Source of the DNA: Fervidobacterium sp.
GTDB lineage: Bacteria > Thermotogota > Thermotogae > Thermotogales > Fervidobacteriaceae
Assembly: GCA_003522805.1 (NCBI GenBank)
Contig: DPIB01000211.1
Location: 1-7,128, forward strand
Direction of reading: 5' to 3'
Length of the DNA stretch: 7,128 nt
A program made the translations under genes and the position numbers. The notes beneath the pieces were generated by a model. That model ran no database searches and had not been told where the DNA came from. It saw only the letters and a list, made by a program, of their open reading frames with translations. Positions 1 to 7,128 of this stretch are shown here, in pieces; within the stretch, counting starts at the first letter, position 1; each line of letters opens with the position of its first letter.

Positions 1-90
1 TAAGGTGGCGGGTAGTTTAAGAGTACCTCTTTATCTCTTTATCTCGCTCTCTGATTGATGAAAAGTCTAATATGCTCTCGTTGATATTGT
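1..90. other. Non-coding stretch beyond the operon terminator, no gene supported
   Basis: I see no supportable gene, RNA gene or convincing promoter here. The plus-strand frame from base 2 is open for 18 codons to a TGA at 56-58 and could be the tail of a convergent gene, but it resembles nothing I know and is too short to judge. A short direct repeat of CTCTTTAT occurs twice in tandem at 27-42, followed by a partial third copy. Confidence 0.4.
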
Positions 91-120
91 TAGAAAAAGT
101 GCCCCATCCAGGGGCACTTT
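91..120 (-). terminator. Intrinsic (Rho-independent) terminator after hpf
   Basis: The forward strand has a perfect 10-bp inverted repeat, AAAGTGCCCC (96-105) and GGGGCACTTT (111-120), around the 5-nt loop ATCCA. Read on the minus strand it is a GC-rich stem ending in ACTTTTTC, a run of five T, 29 bp after the hpf stop at 149. The plus-strand reading has only three T after the stem, so termination is mainly for leftward transcription, although the stem could also weaken a convergent transcript. It marks the end of the operon. Confidence 0.93.
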
Positions 121-148
121 GACATTTGATATGAGATTTTTTGAATTG

Positions 149-700
149 TTATTCTTGAAATTCTAATAAGCCATATTTGTCATTTCTCCTGTAGAGCATA
201 TTCAACTCTCCTGTATCTACATTTCTGAAGACAAAGAATGTATGGCCCATTACTTCCATTTGTTCGATAGCTTCTTCCAAGGTTACGTTTGAGAGGAAAA
301 CTCTTTTTGCATTGTCAATTTTATCTTCCTCTTCGATAATGTGTTTTGGTAAAAGTCCTTCTGCTGATACCTCTCCTGTGCCTCTTACATTTGACTTGCG
401 ATATGTCTTATAGTACTCTCTTTCTCTTTTAACTGACTTTTCAAAATTGTCGCACGCAGTGTCGATTACACCATATACATCGTTAGCTTTTTCCTGTACA
501 ATGATGTTTTTACCGTTCATGTAGGTCTGAAGCCGCAGTACGTATAGTGGACCATCTTTATCAAATCGTGCCTCAATACTAAAATCATCTCTTTGTGCAA
601 ATGATCCAAGCCCTCTTTTAACTTTTTCTAACTTCTCTTCCAAATAACTTTCCATAGCATCAGATAGCTCGAAACCACGAGCAAATGTTCTAACTTCCAT
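149..700 (-). CDS. hpf: Long-form ribosome hibernation promoting factor
   Basis: A 183-residue ribosome-associated factor of the long HPF type (also called YvyD or RaiA/sigma-54 modulation family). Long HPFs bind in the decoding region of the 30S subunit and join two ribosomes into inactive 100S dimers when growth slows. The N-terminal S30AE domain spans about 1-98 (MEVRTFARGFELSDAMESYL, then a beta-strand region and the helix DVYGVIDTACDNFEKSVKRE). A charged linker covers about 99-130. The C-terminal dimerisation domain (131-181) has the typical LEEAIEQMEVMGHTFFVFRN and TGELNMLYRRNDKYGLLE. Length and domain order match the family and nothing appears missing. It is the last gene of the cluster, starts 4 bp after the membrane-protein stop, and is followed by a strong terminator. 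No separate promoter is evident just upstream, though a weak one cannot be excluded. Confidence 0.95.
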   Translation of the reverse strand: MEVRTFARGFELSDAMESYLEEKLEKVKRGLGSFAQRDDFSIEARFDKDGPLYVLRLQTYMNGKNIIVQEKANDVYGVIDTACDNFEKSVKREREYYKTYRKSNVRGTGEVSAEGLLPKHIIEEEDKIDNAKRVFLSNVTLEEAIEQMEVMGHTFFVFRNVDTGELNMLYRRNDKYGLLEFQE

Positions 701-702
701 AT

Positions 703-712
703 GATCACCTCC
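703..712 (-). promoter_or_regulatory. Perfect Shine-Dalgarno sequence of hpf
   Basis: The minus strand reads GGAGGTGATC, fully complementary to the usual 3' end of bacterial 16S rRNA, with the GGAGG core 7 nt before the hpf ATG. It is formed by the last two arginine codons and TGA stop of the preceding membrane-protein gene, so translation of the two genes is likely coupled. It is the best SD in the window and predicts efficient HPF synthesis. Confidence 0.8.
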
Positions 713-1187
713 GAGTGATTTCTTCGTTTAGCTCAGTTACAAGCTCCATAGTGTAGAAAGACAGAGTGATAAGGAAATAAGAAGTTGTTTTTCCTATCAT
801 CAGCTTTTCTTCAGAAAGTATGAATTTCTTTGCTGTCATGATTGTAGCTATAAGTAGCGCAGTTGTGATAAGGAATAGAAATGGGACAAAAAATCCTATA
901 AAGGCAAATATCAATATGAAAGTCATATATAGGCTAGATAGTGCATAAAGTTTCTCATCACTGTTTTTAAACCATTTTGAAATCGTTATACACAACCCTA
1001 TTGTCCCTATAAAGAAGACAGTGTTTGCAATTCCGAAGAATATCTTAATTGCAACATGATCAATGAAAAAGAACGAGTTTGAAATGATTGACATTGTGAA
1101 ACCTAATGAGAATAATATGGAAGAAAAGACTATGAAATCTTTTGATGACTTCTCTTCAACAATGCTGTTGAGATAGTCCTTTATCAT
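705..1187 (-). CDS. Small multi-pass membrane protein of unknown function
   Basis: I do not recognise this 160-residue protein as a member of any family. It has a short polar N-terminus (MIKDYLNSIVEEKSSKD), then about five hydrophobic segments near residues 18-42, 46-70, 81-100, 102-118 and 131-148, and a charged C-terminal tail ending ITRR. No catalytic motif, metal-binding pattern or signal peptidase site is visible. Short charged loops (KWFKNSDEK at 71-79, KKFILSEEK at 120-128) separate the segments. The start is taken as the ATG overlapping the previous stop (TGATG), with a GGGGG SD-like run 8 nt upstream; an in-frame TTG one codon earlier is possible. Its last codons (CGG AGG TGA) double as the SD of hpf. 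Its position between a lipid-binding protein and hpf shows only that it is probably co-transcribed. Confidence 0.8.
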   Translation of the reverse strand: MIKDYLNSIVEEKSSKDFIVFSSILFSLGFTMSIISNSFFFIDHVAIKIFFGIANTVFFIGTIGLCITISKWFKNSDEKLYALSSLYMTFILIFAFIGFFVPFLFLITTALLIATIMTAKKFILSEEKLMIGKTTSYFLITLSFYTMELVTELNEEITRR

Positions 1188-2017
1188 CAAATCAACCCCC
1201 TTCCAATTGCGAATCCAAATACTTCAGGACCTACATGGGCAGCTATACCCGGCCCTATTCGAGCTACTGAGTGTACTTTAAAATCCTCCAATACCTTATC
1301 AAGGTACGTTTTCATACTCGATACACCATAACCACCGATGATCATTGGGTTTTCTACTTTTTTAGCAAACTCAGCAGCAATTTCTCTCATTTTTGTGATA
1401 CAACCTTCCATTGTCCGGGCGGTATCGAGCGAGTATGTGTATCCATCGTCGTCTGTGGAGAGGATTGGCTTGATCTTCAAAAGTTTGCCTATTAATGACT
1501 GTGCTTTACCAATTCTTCCACCTCTTTCAAGGTATTCGAGGGTAGAGACTGTGAATACTAATAGGCTTTCACGCACAAACTGTTGAATAACTTCCTGCGT
1601 GACGTTTATACCATTCTCCACTGCATTTATCACTCTGTAGAAAATGTAAGTGGTCTTCACACTTGCACTTCTAGAGTCTAGTACGACAACATTTTGGAGG
1701 TTTTGCTCTCTTACAATGGAAGATATAGCGTCGTACGTACCGCTTAGTTTTTGCGATATAGTTACTACATAGACTTTATCGTATTCTTTTGAGTATTTTT
1801 CAAGCTTTTCTCTCATTTCTTCGCGACTAGGCTGTGATGTTGTTACCTTTGCACCGCTCAAACAATGCGAATAGAATTCTTCATCTGTTATAGTAACTTT
1901 GTCTATATATTCCTTGTCGTTAACGTATACCTTCAGTGGGAATACGTCGGTAGGTACGCCAAAATCTAAGCCGGGTTGGTAATCAACTGAACTGTCATAA
2001 AGATAAATTGTCCTCAT
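1187..2017 (-). CDS. DegV family (FakB-like) fatty acid-binding protein, copy 2
   Basis: A second 276-residue DegV-family protein in tandem with copy 1, to which it aligns over its whole length but with many differences, so the duplication is old. Motifs are YLYDSSVDY (5-13), TTSQPS (59-64), TISQKLSGTY (86-95), LERGGRIGK (163-171), KPIL (183-186) and HVGPEVFGFAIGR (261-273). The Thr-Ser and Ser-Gly-Thr elements that hold the lipid carboxylate in this family are intact, so it is probably a working binder. Differences from copy 1 around these motifs (SQP for SLP, ERGGR for ERSGR) may reflect a different acyl-chain preference, as between FakB1 and FakB2, but this is inference. The ATG start follows a strong GAGGGGG sequence by 6 nt. 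Its TGA stop shares one base with the ATG of the next gene (TGATG), implying coupled translation. Confidence 0.93.
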   Translation of the reverse strand: MRTIYLYDSSVDYQPGLDFGVPTDVFPLKVYVNDKEYIDKVTITDEEFYSHCLSGAKVTTSQPSREEMREKLEKYSKEYDKVYVVTISQKLSGTYDAISSIVREQNLQNVVVLDSRSASVKTTYIFYRVINAVENGINVTQEVIQQFVRESLLVFTVSTLEYLERGGRIGKAQSLIGKLLKIKPILSTDDDGYTYSLDTARTMEGCITKMREIAAEFAKKVENPMIIGGYGVSSMKTYLDKVLEDFKVHSVARIGPGIAAHVGPEVFGFAIGRGLI

Positions 2018-2027
2018 GATTTCCCCC

Positions 2028-2858
2028 TCACTTTACTTTTCTCCCGATTACAATGCCAAATACTTCAGTTCCTACGTGGGTTAGTATTGCTGTCCCTAGT
2101 CCGAAAAAGCTTGGTTTCCAACCATTCATCTTAGCTATATCATATACGCACTCTTTGTACTCATCCTTACCAACCGCTGCAAGCATTTCAAAACTAGATT
2201 TGTCTTTTTCCCCTATGAATTTGTAAATTTTTTCAGTAAGTATTTCAAAGATTTTCTTCTTTGAAACTGCTTTCCCTGTTAATTCGATTTCTCCCGTTCT
2301 TGCTATCGTGAGAATAGGTTTTATATGTACCATTTTGCTCACTAGTGAAAGGACCTTACCCACTCTTCCACTTCTCTCTAGGCGAGTAGTATCAAAAATC
2401 ACAATCAAGAATAGTGAGTCATCTCTATATGATATTATATCATTTTGTTCGATGTTTTTACCAAGTTCAATATCTGAAATCATACGTTCCAGAATATATG
2501 TGTTCTGAATACTTACCGATTTTGAGTCGAAAACGATTATATTTTCGTATTTATTGGCTACAGTAGTAAAGAGACTATACGTACCACTTAGTAGTGAAGA
2601 AACTGATAGAACATAGACTTTATCGTACTTTTCGGAGAGATCATCAAACAAAGATTCAACTTCATTTGGGGAGGGTAACGATGTCTCCAGATTCTTTCCT
2701 TCCTTTATCGTTTCCATTATCACATCCAAAAACTCATCACTATCCCGATATTCTTTCCCATCAGCATAGACTCTTACAGGGATAGTGTAGATATCAACTG
2801 TTGGCGCATAGTCTTTGCTCAGTTTCGTTGTACTATCGATTACTACAGCGCTTCTCAA
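2028..2858 (-). CDS. DegV family (FakB-like) fatty acid-binding protein, copy 1
   Basis: A 276-residue cytoplasmic DegV-family protein. Family members bind one long-chain fatty acid between two alpha/beta domains; in Firmicutes the equivalents (FakB) present it to the kinase FakA for acyl-phosphate formation. No kinase gene lies in this window, so the actual partner is unknown. Visible motifs are the N-terminal strand AVVIDSTT (4-11), TSLPSP (59-64) and SLLSGTY (88-94), which supply the Thr and Ser that contact the carboxylate in this family. LERSGRVGK (160-168), KPIL (180-183) and the C-terminal HVGTEVFGIVIGR (261-273) follow. It starts on TTG 11 bp after the atpC stop and is followed after 10 bp by a second, clearly diverged DegV gene of the same length. 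Family assignment is firm; ligand and physiological role are not. Confidence 0.93.
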   Translation of the reverse strand: MRSAVVIDSTTKLSKDYAPTVDIYTIPVRVYADGKEYRDSDEFLDVIMETIKEGKNLETSLPSPNEVESLFDDLSEKYDKVYVLSVSSLLSGTYSLFTTVANKYENIIVFDSKSVSIQNTYILERMISDIELGKNIEQNDIISYRDDSLFLIVIFDTTRLERSGRVGKVLSLVSKMVHIKPILTIARTGEIELTGKAVSKKKIFEILTEKIYKFIGEKDKSSFEMLAAVGKDEYKECVYDIAKMNGWKPSFFGLGTAILTHVGTEVFGIVIGRKVK

Positions 2859-2928
2859 CTAATCTCACCTCATTTTGTAACTGTACCACTTCCAGTCTCT
2901 GATAATTGTTGGCTTTCCACTCCATTAC
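2833..2928 (-). other. +1-frame continuation of epsilon: possible displaced C-terminal helix
   Basis: If one G is skipped after the KYL codons of atpC (at the GG of 2929-2928), the frame stays open for 31 codons to a TAG at 2835-2833. It encodes VMEWKANNYQRLEVVQLQ, then NEVRLVEKRCSNR. This is charged, amphipathic and free of Gly and Pro, as expected for the helical C-terminal part of epsilon, whereas the annotated frame here is GNGVESQQLSETGSGTVTK. Joined to residues 1-92 it would give a protein of about 123 residues, nearer the family norm, and would overlap the next gene by 26 bp. It could be the true C-terminus hidden by a one-base error or a recent mutation, a product of frameshifting, or a chance open frame. 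Confidence 0.4.
2861..2871 (-). promoter_or_regulatory. Shine-Dalgarno sequence of the first degV gene, supporting its TTG start
   Basis: The minus strand reads GAGGTGAGATT, with the GAGGTGA core 6 nt before the TTG at 2858-2856. It overlaps the atpC TGA stop (2872-2870), so ribosomes ending atpC would be next to this start. No ATG lies close by in frame, and the TTG gives the usual short DegV N-terminus, so TTG is well supported. Confidence 0.7.
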
Positions 2929-3205
2929 CAAGGTATTTGTGTGGATCGAATTCTTCTGGTCTACCCATTTCTTCTGTTAATACAACAACGTTGCTGTTGC
3001 CATCACAGTGGATGAATCCATCAACTACTCGATAGACTTCTCTACTGTTTTCAAACTCTATCCTTACATCTGTAATTGCCAGCTTGGCAATGATGGGTGC
3101 TCTCTTGTCGAGTACACCCATCTCTCCTTCTACTGTTCTAAAAACAACTAACTTTGCATCTGAAAACTCGGCTATTCTGTAAGGGGTTACTATTCTAACC
3201 TTCAT
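2870..3205 (-). CDS. atpC: F-type ATP synthase subunit epsilon (C-terminus atypical)
   Basis: Epsilon is the rotor foot that joins gamma to the c-ring and in many bacteria inhibits ATP hydrolysis through a C-terminal helical hairpin. The start MKVRIVTPY, the stretch FRTVEGEMGVLDKRAPIIAKL (22-42) and DGFIHCDGNSNVVVLTEE (62-79) are the typical N-terminal beta-sandwich and resemble Thermotoga epsilon. The ATG at 3205 is preferred because it reproduces the family N-terminus; an upstream in-frame TTG at 3220 would add MRSHN. The gene lies where epsilon is expected, after beta. After residue 92 the frame ends in a Gly/Ser/Thr-rich tail of 19 residues with no helical character, giving only 111 residues, while the +1 frame at that point continues as a helix-like sequence (see the separate entry). 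The beta-sandwich identification is secure; the true C-terminus is uncertain. Confidence 0.92.
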   Translation of the reverse strand: MKVRIVTPYRIAEFSDAKLVVFRTVEGEMGVLDKRAPIIAKLAITDVRIEFENSREVYRVVDGFIHCDGNSNVVVLTEEMGRPEEFDPHKYLGNGVESQQLSETGSGTVTK

Positions 3206-3298
3206 ATTATGCGAGCGCAAGGAAATTCATCTTCCAACAACATGGGGAGAAATGCGCTCTTCTCTCCTTTCTAGATCAGCGTTTGATGATATTGTTTA
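3202..3298 (-). promoter_or_regulatory. atpD-atpC intergenic leader with inverted repeat and remote SD
   Basis: This is the only sizeable gap inside the operon. In mRNA sense it contains AAAGGAG (3270-3264), a strong SD, then GAGCGCA (3259-3253), then its exact complement TGCGCTC (3219-3213), then GCATAAT before the atpC ATG at 3205. The 7-bp stem would enclose 33 nt, inside which GGAA (3235-3232) can pair with TTCC (3224-3221). Folded this way, the remote SD would stand about 11 unpaired nt from the atpC ATG, which has no SD of its own. A mini-ORF (MLLEDEFPCARII, 3243-3202) also runs through the leader and ends on TGA overlapping the atpC ATG as ATGA. Both features are visible in the sequence; a role in setting epsilon output is inference. 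I see no convincing promoter here. Confidence 0.45.
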
Positions 3299-5558
<2,260 letters not shown>

Positions 5559-5564
5559 TTGGCA

Positions 5565-7088
5565 TCACTTCCCATAAATCTTCACAAAGTCTGCCTTGAA
5601 GTTCTTAATTCCTTCGTGCAATTTGTGTTCCAATTCTTCTGTCAGTTCTTTCCTAGTTCTTATTTCCTGCAACACATCTGGATGATTCTCTTTGAAGTAT
5701 CTTAAAACACCCTCTTCGAATGTCTTGACAGTTGCGGCTGGTAAGTCGTCGAGATAACCATTCACACCTGCAAAGAGGACAACAACTTGTTCTTCTACTT
5801 CCATCGGACTGTACTGAGGCTGTTTCATAAGTTCCATCAATCTTTGCCCTCTGGTAAGCTGAGCTTGTGTCGTTGGATCAAGCTCTGTTGCAAATTGTGC
5901 AAATGTTTCTAGTTCTTGGTATTGTGCGATATCTAACTTTAAAGAACCTGCTACCTGCTTCATAGCTTTTATCTGTGCCGCACCACCAACACGAGAGACT
6001 GAAAGTCCTATGTTTACAGCTGGTCTCTGGCCCGCATAGAACAGACCCGATTCGAGGTAGATCTGGCCGTCTGTAATTGATATTACGTTCGTCGGAATGT
6101 AAGCAGAAATATCGTTTGCTTGCGTTTCTATAATAGGCAGGGCTGTTAACGAGCCTCCGCCTGCATTTTCGTTAAGGCGCGCTGCACGTTCCAGTAGTCT
6201 TGAATGAAGATAGAACACGTCACCAGGATAAGCTTCTCTTCCAGGTGGTCTTCTCAAGAGCAATGAAATCTGCCTATAAGAAACAGCGTGTTTTGAAAGG
6301 TCATCGTATATAACTACTGCATCCTTACCATTAAACATAAAGTATTCACCCATTGCACAACCTGCATATGGTGCAATGTATTGCAATGTTGCTGGATCAG
6401 ACGAAGATGCCACAACGACTGTTGTATAATCCATAGCTCCTGATTGCTTAAGCTTTTCAACTATCCTTGCAACTGCAGCAGCCTTTTGGCCTATTGCGAC
6501 GTAGATACAGTATGCATCTTTGCCCTTTTGGTTTATTATCGTGTCTATCACCATTGCACTTTTTCCGGTCTGTCTGTCGCCAATTATTAGTTCTCTCTGG
6601 CCACGCCCAATTGGAATTAGGGAATCGATAACCTTGAGACCGGTTTGAAGAGGTGTATCTACCGGTTTTCTGTAGATAACGCCTGGTGCCTTGAATTCTA
6701 TTGGTCTTGTCTCTTTGTAATCGACTGGCCCGAGTCCATCCAAAGGTTCACCAAGTGGATTAACAACACGACCAAGTAGTCCTTCACCGACAGGAACTTC
6801 CATAATTCTATTCATTCTTCTTACAGTGTGTCCTTCCTTGATTTCCCTATATTCACCAAGTATGATGATGCCAACGTTGTCTTCTTCAAGGTTGAAGGCA
6901 AGTCCCTTTGTTCCTGTCTCGACAAATTCGACCATTTCATTTGCCATGACATTGTTCAATCCATAGACCCTGGCGATGCCGTCGCCAATTTCTATAACTT
7001 TCCCAATATCCTCAAGCATTATTTCCTCTTTGTAGTCTGCTATCTTGCTTTCAAGCACTCTAACAATTTCTTCAGGGTTTAATCTCAA
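5565..7088 (-). CDS. atpA: F-type ATP synthase subunit alpha
   Basis: Encodes the 507-residue alpha subunit, the non-catalytic nucleotide-binding half of the alpha3-beta3 hexamer in the cytoplasmic F1 sector. Residues 1-95 carry the N-terminal helix and beta-barrel, with the typical DGIAxVxGL stretch near 36-44. The Walker A loop GDRQTGKS is at 170-177 and Walker B, VVIYDDLS, at 258-265. The family signature [10 protein letters not shown] is at 356-365, followed by R366 in SRVGG, the expected arginine finger that reaches into the catalytic site. The rest is the helical C-terminal domain. Length is normal for the family (500-515) and no key residue is missing. The start is TTG, backed by a good SD and by the expected N-terminus MRLNPEEI. 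It follows the probable atpH by 4 bp and is followed by atpG after 6 bp. Identification is secure. Confidence 0.98.
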   Translation of the reverse strand: MRLNPEEIVRVLESKIADYKEEIMLEDIGKVIEIGDGIARVYGLNNVMANEMVEFVETGTKGLAFNLEEDNVGIIILGEYREIKEGHTVRRMNRIMEVPVGEGLLGRVVNPLGEPLDGLGPVDYKETRPIEFKAPGVIYRKPVDTPLQTGLKVIDSLIPIGRGQRELIIGDRQTGKSAMVIDTIINQKGKDAYCIYVAIGQKAAAVARIVEKLKQSGAMDYTTVVVASSSDPATLQYIAPYAGCAMGEYFMFNGKDAVVIYDDLSKHAVSYRQISLLLRRPPGREAYPGDVFYLHSRLLERAARLNENAGGGSLTALPIIETQANDISAYIPTNVISITDGQIYLESGLFYAGQRPAVNIGLSVSRVGGAAQIKAMKQVAGSLKLDIAQYQELETFAQFATELDPTTQAQLTRGQRLMELMKQPQYSPMEVEEQVVVLFAGVNGYLDDLPAATVKTFEEGVLRYFKENHPDVLQEIRTRKELTEELEHKLHEGIKNFKADFVKIYGK

Positions 7089-7091
7089 GGT

Positions 7092-7101
7092 ATCACCCCT
7101 T
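7092..7101 (-). promoter_or_regulatory. Shine-Dalgarno sequence of atpA, deciding a TTG start
   Basis: On the minus strand the sequence reads AAGGGGTGAT, one mismatch from the consensus AAGGAGGTGAT. Its GGGG core lies 7 nt before the TTG at 7088-7086. It overlaps the end of the preceding frame, as expected for tightly packed operon genes, and is the main reason to accept TTG rather than a later codon as the atpA start. Confidence 0.75.
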
Positions 7102-7128
7102 CCTAATAAGCACGTCTTTGACTATGCT
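7093..7128 (-). CDS. atpH: ATP synthase F1 delta subunit, C-terminal end only (partial)
   Basis: The window edge cuts this gene; only its last 11 codons and a TGA stop are present, reading [11 protein letters not shown]. The identification is inferred mainly from position, because delta is normally encoded directly upstream of alpha in bacterial F-type operons. The residues fit the loose 'D-x-S-(I/V)-x-x-x-L' ending of delta subunits, but eleven residues cannot prove it. Of the three frames entering the window edge, this one runs to a stop just before atpA, leaving 4 bp between the genes, and its last codons contain the atpA SD. Delta joins the top of the alpha-beta hexamer to the peripheral stalk b subunits. 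Confidence 0.55.
   Translation of the reverse strand, partial: SIVKDVLIRKG

Noticed and set aside
27..46. Short tandem repeat of CTCTTTAT beyond the terminator
   Set aside because: Only two full 8-bp copies; too short and simple to support a functional repeat or CRISPR element.
2..58. Plus-strand open frame ending at TGA 56-58 as the tail of a convergent gene
   Set aside because: Only 18 codons are visible with no recognisable motif, so it cannot be told from chance.
119..155. Plus-strand TTGACA (119-124) resembling a -35 box beside the terminator
   Set aside because: No acceptable -10 box lies 16-18 bp downstream, it overlaps the terminator stem, and it would only transcribe antisense to hpf.
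3206..3220. In-frame TTG at 3220 as the atpC start, giving a 116-residue product
   Set aside because: The added MRSHN does not match the family N-terminus, and the only nearby SD candidate (GGAAG) is weak and 10 nt away; ATG 3205 reproduces the expected MKVRIVTP start.

Overview
The window is a compact, single-strand gene cluster from a bacterium that looks like a member of the Thermotogales, probably Fervidobacterium or a close relative. The assignment rests on the ATP synthase beta and epsilon sequences, which closely resemble the Thermotoga proteins as I remember them. The AT-leaning composition, frequent AGA arginine codons and TTG/GTG start codons with strong Shine-Dalgarno (SD) sequences fit this. 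The order-level call is fairly safe; the genus is inference.

All supported genes lie on the minus strand, so transcription runs from high to low coordinates. In that order the window holds the last codons of a probable atpH (delta), then atpA (alpha), atpG (gamma), atpD (beta) and atpC (epsilon) of the F1 sector. Two tandem 276-residue DegV-family lipid-binding proteins follow, then a small multi-pass membrane protein of unknown function and a long-form ribosome hibernation factor (hpf). A strong intrinsic terminator at about 91-120 closes the unit. Most junctions are tight (1-bp overlap to 13-bp gap). The one larger internal gap is the 93 bp between atpD and atpC, which holds an inverted repeat, a stranded strong SD and a leader-like mini-ORF. 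Positions 1-90 hold no gene I can support.

The F1 genes encode the catalytic hexamer (alpha, beta), the rotor shaft (gamma, epsilon) and the end of the delta stator subunit. The downstream genes probably share the transcript and link energy metabolism with fatty-acid handling (DegV/FakB-like) and ribosome dormancy (HPF). That functional link is inference from gene order.

The window is mostly ordinary core genome and I do not see a wholly new system. Two observations around atpC deserve attention. First, the annotated epsilon frame ends in a non-helical Gly/Ser/Thr-rich tail, while the +1 frame at the same place reads as a helical sequence typical of an epsilon C-terminus, pointing to a frameshift, a sequencing error or an overprinted region. 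Second, the atpC start has no local SD but sits behind a hairpin that could bring a distant SD close, and a 13-codon mini-ORF ends in an ATGA overlap with the atpC start.
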